In this document: piece after piece, positions 26,646-36,040 of the stretch
Numbering within the stretch: the stretch's first letter is position 1
How the letters are laid out: each line of letters opens with the position of its first letter
Assembly: GCF_030818935.1 (NCBI RefSeq)
Contig: NZ_JAUTBD010000001.1
Location: 1,798,001-1,862,000, forward strand
From: Microbacterium sp. SORGH_AS_1204
Lineage (GTDB): Bacteria > Actinomycetota > Actinomycetes > Actinomycetales > Microbacteriaceae
Reading direction: 5' to 3'
DNA length: 64,000 nucleotides
The notes under the pieces: model-generated
Databases searched by the model: none
Told to the model about the DNA's origin: nothing
What the model saw: only the letters and a program-made list of their open reading frames with translations
Translations under genes and position numbers: made by a program

Positions 26646-27515
26646 GTGACCGACGCCCTCGATCCCGTGGCGTCGTTGCTCGCCGTGCTCGACCTCCGCG
26701 ATGCCGGAGCCCGCACCACCGAAGACATCTTCACCGGCGTGTCGCAGCCCATGCCGTTCGGCCGCGTCTACGGCGGGCAGGTGCTGGCGCAGTCGATCGT
26801 CGCGGCCTCACGCACGCTGTCGCCCGAACGCACCGTGCACTCGATGCACGGGTACTTCCTGCGCCCGGGCGATCCGGCCGACGGCATCACGTTCTCGGTG
26901 GATCGCATCCACGACGGCCGCTCGTTCTCGACGCGGCGCACGCAAGCGTTTCAGGCGGGCGTGCCGATCTTCTCGATGATCGCGTCGTTCCAAGACGACG
27001 ACCCGGGCCTCGAGCACGCGGAGCCCATGCCCGACGGCATCCCACAGCCGGAAGACCTGCCCGCGTTCGACATCGAGGGTCTTCACCCGCTGAGTCGCCG
27101 CATGTTCTCGGAGCGGCCGGTCGACGTGCTGCACGTGCCGTCTCCGCTTTATACGTCCGTCGAGGGACCCCACGTACCGCGCCAGGCCGTGTGGATGCGC
27201 ACGCGTCGGGCCCTTCCCGACGATCCCGCGATCCACCGCGCCGCCCTCGCCTACCTCAGCGACCTGACCATCCAGGAGTCGATCCTGCGCGCGCACGGCG
27301 TCGCCTGGAGCACGCCGGGGCTGAAGGTCGCGAGCCTCGATCACGCGATGTGGTGGCACCGACCCGGTCGGGTCGACGAGTGGCTGCTCTACGTGCAGGA
27401 GTCGCCCACCGCGCGCGGCGGCCGAGGCCTGTCGACCGGGCGAATCTACACGCGCGAGGGCGTGCTCGTCGCCAGCGTCGCGCAGGAGGTCATGGTGCGA
27501 GTTCCGCGCGACTGA
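26646..27515 (+). CDS. tesB: Acyl-CoA thioesterase II (TesB-like, double hotdog)
   Basis: Hydrolyses acyl-CoA to free fatty acid and CoA. 289 residues with two hotdog halves. Family blocks are FGRVYGGQVLAQSIVAASRT, VHSMHGYFLRPGDP, FSTRRTQAFQAGVPIFSMIASFQ and, in the second half, LKVASLDHAMWWHRPGRVDEWLLY with the catalytic Asp and the following GRGLSTGRIY. GTG start with GGAACGGAG upstream. Confidence 0.9.
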   Translation: MTDALDPVASLLAVLDLRDAGARTTEDIFTGVSQPMPFGRVYGGQVLAQSIVAASRTLSPERTVHSMHGYFLRPGDPADGITFSVDRIHDGRSFSTRRTQAFQAGVPIFSMIASFQDDDPGLEHAEPMPDGIPQPEDLPAFDIEGLHPLSRRMFSERPVDVLHVPSPLYTSVEGPHVPRQAVWMRTRRALPDDPAIHRAALAYLSDLTIQESILRAHGVAWSTPGLKVASLDHAMWWHRPGRVDEWLLYVQESPTARGGRGLSTGRIYTREGVLVASVAQEVMVRVPRD

Positions 27516-27520
27516 TCCCG

Positions 27521-27600
27521 GATGCCGCCGTCGCGCCGGGGATGCCGCCGTCACGCCGGGGATGCCGCCGTCACGCCGGGGATGCCGCCGTCGCGCCGGG
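27521..27600. repeat. Perfect 20-bp tandem repeat, four copies
   Basis: The unit GATGCCGCCGTCRCGCCGGG repeats at 27521, 27541, 27561 and 27581 with no spacers. Copies 1 and 4 carry G and copies 2 and 3 carry A at the single variable position. It starts 5 bp after the tesB stop. The rest of the 27601-27799 gap holds a terminator and no gene that I can see. Confidence 0.95.
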
Positions 27601-27713
27601 CGAGTGAGTTCGGGCGGGGCCTGATCGAGGACCCGTCGGTCACGTCGCGGGTCACCGCATCCCCGTCGAGAAACGCGATCCACACGAGGAAACGGGACGA
27701 CGAAGCATTTCTC

Positions 27714-27738
27714 CCCGCCGACGGCGTTTCTCGGCGGG
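27714..27738. terminator. Hairpin between tesB and the convergent thioesterase
   Basis: CCCGCCGA (27714-27721) pairs with TCGGCGGG (27731-27738). Confidence 0.5.
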
Positions 27739-27799
27739 AACGGATGCCGCTCCGACGACCCACGAATGCGCGGCGCACCCCCGCGGCATCCCGCGCGGG

Positions 27800-28331
27800 T
27801 CAGCCGCGAGCGGAACGTCGGCGGTAATGGATGGGGTCGCCCACATAGGGCGCCCAGGCTGAGCGTTCGCGCTCGTTCCAGCGGATGGGGCGCCCGCTGG
27901 CGGTGTCGACGAGCACGACGACGACGGTGGCGCGGGCGTACAGCACCGGAGCGGAGTCACCCGCGGGGCTGAAGACCTCGAAGCAGATGTCGGCGCTCGA
28001 CCCGCCCATCGCCCCGATCCACATACGCACATCGAGGGGACGCTGGCTGTATGGAACCGGACGGAGGTACTCGATCTCCTGGTGAGCGATGAGCGTGGCA
28101 CGGTCGCCACCGCTGTCGAGCACGTCCATGTCGAAGACCGCGGTGGGCAGAGGCTCGCCCTCGCCGTCGCTGAACCAGAACGCGCGCAGGCGCGCCTCTT
28201 CGAGCAGCTTCAGCATCGAGGTGTTGTTGACGTGACCGAGGGCGTCGAGGTCGCCCCACCGCAGCTGGATCGGCACATGCACCCGCTCGGGTCCGGCCGA
28301 AACCGGACCCGAGCCGGGAGCCACGGGGGTG

Positions 28332-28339
<8 letters not shown>
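27800..28339 (-). CDS. Acyl-CoA thioesterase, 4-hydroxybenzoyl-CoA thioesterase-type hotdog
   Basis: 179 residues with one hotdog domain: IQLRWGDLDALGHVNNTSMLKLLEEARL, where the Asp in RWGDLDALGHVNN is the catalytic-type residue, then the central helix and strands VLIAHQEIEYLRPVPY-like and FEVFSPAGDSAPVLYARATVVVVLVD. The substrate is unknown. GTG start at 28339 overlaps the intended end of ettA by 8 nt, so it is probably translated from the ettA transcript. Confidence 0.85.
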
Positions 28340-30012
<1,673 letters not shown>

Positions 30013-30068
30013 AACCCGTCCAGTCTAGGGGCGGCATGCCACGCGGGCCGACGTGCGCCGGCGACCGG

Positions 30069-30572
30069 TCACCAGTCGATCGGGCGGGTCTGCCCGATCA
30101 GGCATCCGCCCGACGACAGACCGGGGAGCACCGCCGTGACGGGGTTCCCGATCGAAGGTCCCACCTGGCCGACGAGACAGTCGTCGCCGAGGCGCACCGA
30201 GAACTCGATGCTCTCCGCCGCATTTCCGATGGTCGACTCGTCGGGCGTCACCTGCATCGCACCCTTGTCGAAACCTGCCGCTGTGAGGGCGTCGATGTAG
30301 GCCCGACCGGCGACCGGCTCCGGTCCGCCCCACACCGTCGAGACGACCTGGGTGAAGGACGGGAGGTTCTCCGAGGCGCTTCCGCCGGGAACGAGTGCCG
30401 CGGATGCCGAGGTGGCGGACGGTGTCGCGGCATCGGTCGGGGCGGACGATCCCGACGACGTGTCGGCGGTCTCGCTCGGCGCGGGCGCGGGCTGCTCCCC
30501 CGTGCAGCCGGCGAGGGCGAGCACGGCCGCGAGGGTCAGAGCGGCGACGGGGCGACCGAGGGAGCGAGACAC
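30069..30572 (-). CDS. Putative lipoprotein (DUF6993-like)
   Basis: 167 residues. The signal peptide VAALTLAAVLALAGC ends in a lipobox (LAGC), so the protein is probably anchored to the outer face of the membrane. A Ser/Thr/Ala/Pro linker of about 45 residues precedes a compact domain with GRAYIDALTAAGFDKGAMQVT, GDDCLVGQVG, GCLIGQTRPIDW. I recall this arrangement from Microbacteriaceae lipoproteins grouped as DUF6993; function is unknown. GTG start with TAGACT 7 nt upstream. Confidence 0.7.
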   Translation of the reverse strand: MSRSLGRPVAALTLAAVLALAGCTGEQPAPAPSETADTSSGSSAPTDAATPSATSASAALVPGGSASENLPSFTQVVSTVWGGPEPVAGRAYIDALTAAGFDKGAMQVTPDESTIGNAAESIEFSVRLGDDCLVGQVGPSIGNPVTAVLPGLSSGGCLIGQTRPIDW

Positions 30573-30579
30573 GCGTCCG

Positions 30580-30585
30580 AGTCTA
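30580..30585 (-). promoter_or_regulatory. -10 box TAGACT, leaderless lipoprotein
   Basis: Seven nt before the GTG at 30572. Confidence 0.5.
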
Positions 30586-30630
30586 CGGAACGCCGCGGCC
30601 GCGCCCGATCGGCCGCCCCTGGGGCGCTGA

Positions 30631-31164
30631 TCAGAACGGTGTCTCGTCGCCCGACGAGATCGCCTCTGCGCTCGGACCCGCACCGACCCCGACGACGATA
30701 TCCGCCGACTCCGCCGGCGCGCCCGGTACCGACCAGGCCGCGTCATCCGGCGTCGCACCGTCTGCGGCACCGGCGGAGGCGGGAGCGGTCCCCGCCTGCG
30801 CATTCGGCTTCGGAGTTCGTTCGAATCGCGTCGTGCCCCAGCGCAGGTCGTGTCCGATGGCGTCGGCGACGACATCGGCGCTCACCCCGCGTTTGGTCTC
30901 GGTCTCCCATTCCCGGAGGCGGAGCCGCCCGCTCAACACGACGCGCTCGCCCTTGTGCAGGGACCGCAGCGCATTGGCGCCGAGTTCGCCGAAGACCGAT
31001 ATCGCGTAGTAGTTCGTGTGCGCGTCGACCCACTCGCCGCGTTCCCTGTCGAGCTTGCGCTCGCCGACGGCGAGGCGGAACGCGGCGACGGAGCCGCCGC
31101 CGCGCGTAGACCGCTGCTCGAGGTCCCCGACGATGTTGCCCACGAGGGTGATGTGATCGCTCAT
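30631..31164 (-). CDS. ssb: Single-stranded DNA-binding protein (second copy type)
   Basis: 177 residues. OB-fold blocks are ITLVGNIVGDLEQRS, VAAFRLAVGERKLDRERGEW, TNYYAISVFGELGANALRSLHKGERVVLSGRLR. The C-terminal tip is DETPF, a shortened form of the DDDIPF partner-binding tail. Because the canonical ssb of actinobacteria lies between rpsF and rpsR, this copy is probably an SsbB-like paralogue used in recombination or stress. GAGAGGA lies 6 nt before the ATG. Confidence 0.88.
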   Translation of the reverse strand: MSDHITLVGNIVGDLEQRSTRGGGSVAAFRLAVGERKLDRERGEWVDAHTNYYAISVFGELGANALRSLHKGERVVLSGRLRLREWETETKRGVSADVVADAIGHDLRWGTTRFERTPKPNAQAGTAPASAGAADGATPDDAAWSVPGAPAESADIVVGVGAGPSAEAISSGDETPF

Positions 31165-31352
31165 GATGTGTCCTCTCGGTGATGTGCGCTCCGGCATCCG
31201 TGTGCCCGACGGATGCCGGAGCACGCTCAGGATGACCTTCGATCCCCCTCCCGCGCCGCCCCGAGAACCGCTTCGGTGGACAACCGGTGCCTCTTCGCAA
31301 CTGGGGAGAACGGCGTGGCTGACGCCCGGATCCCGATGTCGGAGGTTGGTTC

Positions 31353-31358
31353 TACCGT
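31353..31358 (+). promoter_or_regulatory. -10 box TACCGT, leaderless small gene
   Basis: Seven nt before the ATG at 31366. Confidence 0.45.
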
Positions 31359-31365
31359 CATCGAC

Positions 31366-31623
31366 ATGAGCACCGCACTGTGGAACGACCTCGCCCCGGC
31401 CCCGCGCCCGGCCGGGTGGGGGGCGGCGACCCATGTCGCCGCGGGCCTGTGGCGCATCGCCGACCCGAGGGGTATCGTGGTCGGCCACATCCGCGCGGTC
31501 GCGGCCGACGGCGACTGGCGGTACGCGGCCGAGCGGTTCCACGCGGCATCCGGTCGCTTTCGTCGCCTCGGCGAGTTCTGGTCGTCGAGCGATGCCCTCG
31601 AATGCCTGCGCTACGCCCGGTGA
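31366..31623 (+). CDS. Small hypothetical protein, 85 aa
   Basis: Not recognised. Soluble, with LWRIADPRGIVVGHIRAV (beta strand-like) followed by WRYAAERFHAASGRFRRLGEFWSSSDALECLRYAR, a basic helical C-terminus. It converges with the yczR-like gene. The leaderless-type -10 box and intact start support it being real. Confidence 0.55.
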   Translation: MSTALWNDLAPAPRPAGWGAATHVAAGLWRIADPRGIVVGHIRAVAADGDWRYAAERFHAASGRFRRLGEFWSSSDALECLRYAR

Positions 31624-31642
31624 GGTGTCGACGCGGCCGAGG

Positions 31643-33061
31643 TCAGATCACGGTGGCGAAATCCTCACGCGCCGGACTCGTGCGTCCGCCCCTCACGTCG
31701 TCCCACGCCAGGCGCAGCACGTCCACGGCTCTTTCGAGCGTCGCCGGAGGCGCGGTGAAGGGAACACGCAGCCGTCGATCGTGGCCCCCCTCGACCGCGA
31801 ACCGCGAACCCGCCGACAACGCCAACCCGCGTGCGCGGGCGTTCATGACGAGCGGAGTGCTCAGGGGTTCGCCGAGTCCCACCCAGAGCGACACTCCGCC
31901 GTCCACGTCGGGAACCTCCCACCCGGGCAGCTCCCGACGCAGCGCGGCCGCCAGGGCGTTACGGCCCTCGCGCAGCAGAGCGCCCCGTTGGCGGGAGATC
32001 TCGTCGAGCCGCGGCACGAGACGCGTGGCGATCGCCTGCTCGATCTCCGGCGTGCCGAGGTCGTGCACCGGCCGGCCACTCGCGAGGCGTCGCACGATGT
32101 CGGGTGCGGCGCGGATCCAGCCGACTCGCAGGCCGCCCCACACCGTCTTGCCGAGCGAGGCCACGCGGATGATGCGCTCATCGTCGGGAAACGGAGCCGG
32201 CCCGGTCTGGCGATCGATATCGAGCTGGGCCGTCGTCTCGTCGAGCACGAGGAGCGTGCCGGCAGCCTGCGCGCCCGAGACGAAGGCCGACACCTCCCGC
32301 GACGTCATCGTGCGACCCGTCGGGTTGTGGAAGTCGGGCATGAGATACGCGAGGGTCGGCAGGGCGCGGGTGAAGCTCTGGGCGGCTCGTTCGACGTCCC
32401 ACCCGGCGGAGCTGTCGACCGGTACGCCGATCAGGCGGGCACCGACACGGCGGAAGGCATCGGCGGCGTGCGGATAAGTGGGCGTCTCGAGCATCACGCG
32501 GTCAGCCCGGCTCAGCATCACGGAGGCGATGAGGTGGATGGCGCTCTGCGCTCCGGTCGTGACCAGGATCTGCTCCGGCGATGTGAGCATGCCCCGCGAC
32601 GTATAGTGCGTGGCGATCGCGGCCCGCAGGGTCGTGTCGCCGACGACGTCGTAGCCGATGCGCGCGACCAGCGCGGGTGCGTCCTGCATCGCTTCGGCGA
32701 TGACCGCGGGCAAGCCGGGCCACGCGGCCGGACTCGCCTGCTGCAGGTCGATCGATACCCCGGCGCCGTCGAGACGGCCGGGGTCATTGCGACGCAGCGG
32801 CAGCGTCACGCTGCCGCTGCCGCGCAGGCTCTCGATGTGGCGAGTGTCGCGCAGGCTCCGGTACGCCGCCGCCACGGTGGTGCGGCTCAGTCCCAGCGCC
32901 GCGGCGAGCTCGCGCTCGGCGGGCAATGCCGTCGACGGGGCCAGACGGTTGTCGAGGCAGAGGAGCCTCACGCCATCGGCGAGCGCTTCGTAGGCGGGAC
33001 CAGTGCCCCGCCACCCACCCAGGGCGGAGGCCAGGGCGCGTGCGGAGATGCGCGAATCCAT
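31643..33061 (-). CDS. MocR-type PLP-dependent transcriptional regulator (YczR-like)
   Basis: 472 residues. The N-terminal GntR winged helix (PSTALPAERELAAALGLSRTTVAAAYRSL, residues 40-70) is followed by a class I aminotransferase-like domain with NPTGRTM, the Asp of VLDETTAQLDI and the PLP lysine in RVASLGKTVWGGLRVGW. MocR proteins usually sense PLP or an amino-acid derivative rather than catalyse. It is divergently paired with a YczE-type membrane protein gene, the known YczR/YczE arrangement. It is leaderless (TAATGT, 6 nt). Confidence 0.9.
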   Translation of the reverse strand: MDSRISARALASALGGWRGTGPAYEALADGVRLLCLDNRLAPSTALPAERELAAALGLSRTTVAAAYRSLRDTRHIESLRGSGSVTLPLRRNDPGRLDGAGVSIDLQQASPAAWPGLPAVIAEAMQDAPALVARIGYDVVGDTTLRAAIATHYTSRGMLTSPEQILVTTGAQSAIHLIASVMLSRADRVMLETPTYPHAADAFRRVGARLIGVPVDSSAGWDVERAAQSFTRALPTLAYLMPDFHNPTGRTMTSREVSAFVSGAQAAGTLLVLDETTAQLDIDRQTGPAPFPDDERIIRVASLGKTVWGGLRVGWIRAAPDIVRRLASGRPVHDLGTPEIEQAIATRLVPRLDEISRQRGALLREGRNALAAALRRELPGWEVPDVDGGVSLWVGLGEPLSTPLVMNARARGLALSAGSRFAVEGGHDRRLRVPFTAPPATLERAVDVLRLAWDDVRGGRTSPAREDFATVI

Positions 33062-33067
33062 GGGGCC

Positions 33068-33073
33068 ACATTA
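33068..33073 (-). promoter_or_regulatory. -10 box TAATGT, leaderless yczR-like gene
   Basis: Six nt before the ATG at 33061. TTCGAC at 33090-33095 on the minus strand is a possible -35 with a spacer of 16. Confidence 0.5.
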
Positions 33074-33075
33074 GC

Positions 33076-33115
33076 CCAATTGGCATCCTGTCGAATGTCC
33101 AATCAAATGATTGGA
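33076..33115. promoter_or_regulatory. Candidate YczR operator cluster
   Basis: The palindrome CCAATTGG (33076-33083) and the 18-bp palindrome TCCAATCAAATGATTGGA (33098-33115) share CCAAT/ATTGG half-sites and lie between the divergent starts. This is an unusually AT-rich stretch for this chromosome. Confidence 0.55.
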
Positions 33116-33122
33116 TTCACTC

Positions 33123-33731
33123 ATGCTCTCCCGGATCACCCGCCTTCTCGTCGGACTCGTGCTCTACGGCGTCGGCTGCGCACTGACCGTGGCGGCCGGT
33201 CTCGGCGTCGACCCCTGGACGGTCTTCGCGCAGGGCCTCTCGCGCGTCACGGGCGTGGGAATCGGGTGGATCACCAACATCGTCGGCCTCGCCGTGCTGC
33301 TGCTCTGGATCCCCCTGCGACAGAAGCCCGGCCTCGGCACGATCGCCAACATCCTCCTGGTCGGCACGAGCATGCAGATCGCCCTCGGCGTGCTCCCCCA
33401 CCCCGACCAGCTCTGGCTCCAGGCGCTGCTGCTGGTGTCGGGCGTCGTGCTGGTCGCCGTGGCATCCGGTCTCTACATCGGCGCGCAGTACGGTCCCGGG
33501 CCGCGCGACGGCTTGATGACGGGGCTGCACGGCCGCTTCGGATGGCCCATCTGGGCGTGTCGGCTGCTCGTCGAAGGATCGGTCCTCGTGCTCGGGTGGC
33601 TTCTCGGCGGAACCGTCGGCGTCGGCACGGTGGTCTTCGCCCTCGGCATCGGACCGCTCGTCCACCTCGCGATGCCGATGCTCTCCTTCACCACACCCGC
33701 ACCGCGCGCTCGGCGACTCGCGCGCGCGTGA
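33123..33731 (+). CDS. YczE-type integral membrane protein
   Basis: 202 residues with five predicted membrane helices: LLVGLVLYGVGCALTVAAG, GWITNIVGLAVLLLWI, IANILLVGTSMQIALGVLP, LLLVSGVVLVAVASGLYIGA and VLVLGWLLGGTVGVGTVVFA. The conserved GLGVDPWTVFAQGLS and YGPGPRDGLMTGLHGR motifs are those of the YczE/YitT-like family. Transport or lipid roles have been proposed for homologues; the substrate is unknown. Regulation by the divergent MocR gene is inferred from layout. The ATG at 33123 is preferred over an in-frame TTG four codons upstream. Confidence 0.85.
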   Translation: MLSRITRLLVGLVLYGVGCALTVAAGLGVDPWTVFAQGLSRVTGVGIGWITNIVGLAVLLLWIPLRQKPGLGTIANILLVGTSMQIALGVLPHPDQLWLQALLLVSGVVLVAVASGLYIGAQYGPGPRDGLMTGLHGRFGWPIWACRLLVEGSVLVLGWLLGGTVGVGTVVFALGIGPLVHLAMPMLSFTTPAPRARRLARA

Positions 33732-33804
33732 GGCGACGCCTGTGGCCCGGGCGCGCCGACGGGACCCCCGCCCATCCGGTGTCTCCCGGGTGGGCGGGGA
33801 GGTC

Positions 33805-34045
33805 GGCTGCGCGCGAAGCGGGCTCGACGGCACGCCCGAGCTGGCCGCGCGCGAGTCAGGGCATGACCGCACGACCCAGCCGGCCGCGCGCAAGGCAAGG
33901 CATGACCGCACGACCGAGCCGGCCGCGCGCAAGACGGGGCCCGACCCCACGACCGGGCCGGCCGCGCGCAGAGCGGGGATATCCGCACCAAGTCGGCCAC
34001 GCGCAAGGCGGGGCCCGAACCCCACGTCCGAGCCGGGCGCGCAGG
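33805..34045. repeat. Degenerate 39-bp tandem array, about seven copies
   Basis: The motif GGCCGCGCGC or a close variant recurs at 33805, 33843, 33882, 33921, 33960, 33995 and 34036. The central three intervals are exactly 39 bp. It fills the 33732-34073 gap, in which I see no credible gene. The unit shares CCCGACC and GGCCGCG blocks with the array at 24.83-24.89 kb. Confidence 0.75.
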
Positions 34046-34073
34046 CCCGGCCGCGAGGCGCCGACGACCCGCC

Positions 34074-34283
34074 TCAGTGCTCGCGGAACTCCGGGCGGTC
34101 GCTTCCGGGCTTCAGGTGCGAGTGCAGGGCGTTCTTGGCGATCTCCATCGACGGGTAGACGCCCAGCCGCTCATCCTTGCCCGCCATGTGCACGCTGTAG
34201 CCCTCGGCATCCTGCTGGATCTTGCCGACGACGCCATTGGGTCCGTACGCCACCCACAGTCGATTGGTCACGGTGTCAGACAT
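34074..34283 (-). CDS. Small hypothetical protein, 69 aa
   Basis: Not assigned to a named family. The product is a compact beta-rich small protein: TNRLWVAYGPNGVVGKIQQD, EGYSVHMAGKDERLGVYPSMEIAKNALHSHL. The pattern of a beta-hairpin followed by a helix resembles small DNA- or nucleotide-binding modules, but there is no diagnostic motif. GAAGGAG lies 5 nt upstream of the ATG, a strong Shine-Dalgarno. Confidence 0.65.
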   Translation of the reverse strand: MSDTVTNRLWVAYGPNGVVGKIQQDAEGYSVHMAGKDERLGVYPSMEIAKNALHSHLKPGSDRPEFREH

Positions 34284-34385
34284 GAGTGCTCCTTCGCTCT
34301 CGTTGGCCGGGACGATACGCCAGCGTGCAGCGGCGCGCCAGGGGCTGGTGCTGACGGCGCGGGACGACCGATATCCTGGGGGCGA

Positions 34386-34461
34386 CCCCCAGTAGCTCAG
34401 TGGATAGAGCAGCGGCCTTCTAATCCGCCGGTCACACGTTCGAATCGTGTCTGGGGGACCA
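34386..34461 (+). tRNA. tRNA-Arg (anticodon TCT)
   Basis: Acceptor CCCCCAG/CTGGGGG, D arm TAGCTCAGTGG, anticodon loop CTTCTAA, T arm CGTTCGAATCG. The body is 34386-34458 and CCA is encoded at 34459-34461. The top pair of the anticodon stem is C-T mismatched. Confidence 0.95.
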
Positions 34462-34484
34462 GACCCCATGTCGGAGCCCCTCAC

Positions 34485-34490
34485 TAGGAT
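34485..34490 (+). promoter_or_regulatory. -10 box TAGGAT, leaderless orn
   Basis: Six nt before the ATG at 34497. Confidence 0.55.
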
Positions 34491-34496
34491 GTGGGG

Positions 34497-35123
34497 ATGG
34501 TAAATGCCTCCGAGAACGACCGGCTCGTCTGGATCGACTGCGAGATGACGGGCCTCGACCTCGCGGTCGACGAACTCGTCGAGATCGCCGTCGTCATCAC
34601 CGATTTCGAGTTGAACGTCCTCGACCCGGGTTTTCAGATCGTCATCAAGCCCGACGACTCCGCGCTGGCGAACATGGGCGAGTTCGTGACCGAGATGCAC
34701 CGCTCGTCCGGTCTGCTCGACGAGATCCCGAACGGCGTCAGCCTCGCGGATGCCGAGTTCCAGGCGCTCGAGTACATCCAGCGGTTCGCACCGGTGGAGG
34801 GCAAGGCTCCCCTCGCCGGCAACACCATCGGGACCGACCGCATGTTCCTCGCCAAGTACATGCCGCGTGTCGACCGGTGGCTCCACTACCGCAACGTCGA
34901 CGTCTCGAGCATCAAAGAGCTGTCGCGCCGGTGGTACCCGCGCGCCTACTTCCAGGCGCCGGCGAAGCACGGCGGCCACCGGGCTCTCGCTGACATCCGC
35001 GAATCGATCCGCGAGCTCGCCTACTACCGCGCCGCAGTCTTCGTGCCGCAGCCCGGGCCCACGAGCGATGAGGCGAAGGCCGTCTCGACGGCGGCCGTGT
35101 CGTCGTTTGCGCTCGACGTATGA
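34497..35123 (+). CDS. orn: Oligoribonuclease
   Basis: DEDDh 3'-5' exoribonuclease that degrades 2-5 nt RNA and pGpG. 208 residues. Exo I is IDCEMTGLDLAVDELVEIAVVI, Exo II is PLAGNTIGTDRMFL, and Exo III is GGHRALADIRESI with the active His and Asp. An in-frame GTG two codons upstream exists, but the ATG at 34497 is exactly 6 nt after TAGGAT. It is flanked by tRNA-Arg and tRNA-His. Confidence 0.95.
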   Translation: MVNASENDRLVWIDCEMTGLDLAVDELVEIAVVITDFELNVLDPGFQIVIKPDDSALANMGEFVTEMHRSSGLLDEIPNGVSLADAEFQALEYIQRFAPVEGKAPLAGNTIGTDRMFLAKYMPRVDRWLHYRNVDVSSIKELSRRWYPRAYFQAPAKHGGHRALADIRESIRELAYYRAAVFVPQPGPTSDEAKAVSTAAVSSFALDV

Positions 35124-35129
35124 CATAAT
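35124..35129 (+). promoter_or_regulatory. Extended -10 promoter of tRNA-His
   Basis: TGA followed by CATAAT forms a TGN-extended -10 that overlaps the orn stop codon. Transcription would start near 35136, just before a small hairpin and the tRNA. Confidence 0.45.
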
Positions 35130-35137
35130 CGTTCAGT

Positions 35138-35155
35138 TGTCTGCTGCGGCAGACA
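35138..35155 (+). other. Short hairpin between orn and tRNA-His
   Basis: TGTCTGC pairs with GCAGACA around a TGCG loop, ending 3 nt before the tRNA. It could be the orn terminator or a structured 5' leader of the tRNA precursor. Confidence 0.5.
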
Positions 35156-35158
35156 CAT

Positions 35159-35235
35159 GGTGGCTATAGCTCAGTTGGTAGAGCACCGCGTTGTGGTCGC
35201 GGGGGTCGCGGGTTCAAGTCCCGTTAGCCACCCCA
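35159..35235 (+). tRNA. tRNA-His (anticodon GTG)
   Basis: The encoded G-1 at 35159 pairs with discriminator C at 35232. Acceptor GTGGCTA/TAGCCAC, anticodon loop TTGTGGT in a CGCG/CGCG stem, T arm GGTTCAAGTCC. CCA is encoded at 35233-35235. Confidence 0.96.
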
Positions 35236-35372
35236 CACCCATCGAGAGCCCGGCGGAGACGATCCGCCGGGCTCTCGTGTTCCCGGCTCGCGGCGGTCCC
35301 CGGCCCGTAGAATCGACCGTGGATGCCGTGTCCCGCCGACGTCATCCGTTTCTCACACTCCGGGAGGCCCGC

Positions 35373-35741
35373 GTGCAACACGCCGACAGCCCGCTCGTGC
35401 TCGACCACGAGGCTTTCGAACGACTCGTGGTCGATGAACTCGACCAACTCCCCGACGACATGGTCGAGGGACTCGACAACGTCGTGTTCGTCGTCGAGGA
35501 CCGGCCCGAAGACGGCTCCCTCGATCTGCTCGGCCTCTACGACGGGTGGGCCTTGACCGAGCGCGACCGGTACGGCGTGGGCGAACTGCCCGACCGCATC
35601 ATCGTGTACCGCGAGCCCCATCTCGCGGCGTGCGCCGACGAAGACGAGCTCCGTGACGAGATCCACACCACACTCGTGCACGAGATCGCCCACTTCTACG
35701 GCATCGACGACGGACGACTGCACGAACTGGGATGGGCGTGA
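35373..35741 (+). CDS. Minimal metallopeptidase (zincin) family protein
   Basis: 122 residues. The motif HTTLVHEIAHFYGIDD carries HExxH plus a downstream Asp, and the family is the small predicted zincin fold with Zn ligands His, His and Asp/Glu. Conserved blocks are DELDQLPDDMVEGLDNVVFVVEDRP and GVGELPDRIIVYREPH. No protease activity has been shown for most members. GTG start with CGGGAGG 5 nt upstream. The stop overlaps the clpS ATG (TGATG). Confidence 0.85.
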   Translation: MQHADSPLVLDHEAFERLVVDELDQLPDDMVEGLDNVVFVVEDRPEDGSLDLLGLYDGWALTERDRYGVGELPDRIIVYREPHLAACADEDELRDEIHTTLVHEIAHFYGIDDGRLHELGWA

Positions 35742-36040
35742 TGGGCGCACTCGCAACCCCTGACCTCGACTCCTCTCTCGAGCACGACCTGTCGCAGCAG
35801 CCCCCGGCAGCGTGGCAGACGGTCGTCTGGAACGATCCCGTCAACCTCATGAGCTACGTCACCCACGTCTTCCGCAGCTATTTCGGTTTCGACGCCGCCA
35901 CCGCCCATCGGCTCATGCTCGCCGTGCACCACGACGGACACGCCATCGTCGCCCGCGGACCGCGCGAGGTGATGGAGGCCCACACCCAGGCCATGCACGA
36001 CTACGGTCTCTGGGCCACCGTCAGGAAGGACCCGTCGTGA
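35741..36040 (+). CDS. clpS: ATP-dependent Clp protease adaptor ClpS
   Basis: Delivers N-degron substrates to ClpA/ClpC-type unfoldases. The 99-residue product has PAAWQTVVWNDPVNLMSYVTHVF with the NDPVN binding loop, and the conserved helix VHHDGHAIVARGPREVMEAHTQAM, which includes the N-degron pocket residues. It is coupled to genes on both sides by 1-nt and 4-nt overlaps. Confidence 0.95.
   Translation: MGALATPDLDSSLEHDLSQQPPAAWQTVVWNDPVNLMSYVTHVFRSYFGFDAATAHRLMLAVHHDGHAIVARGPREVMEAHTQAMHDYGLWATVRKDPS

Noticed and set aside
33117..34025. Antisense frame through yczE and the 39-bp array with repeating LRAAG peptide
   Set aside because: The periodicity comes from the DNA repeat; there is no start context, homology or separate coding signal.
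35138..35155. Hairpin before tRNA-His as a riboswitch or T-box
   Set aside because: It is only 18 nt long with no conserved specifier or antiterminator and lies in front of a tRNA, not a protein gene.
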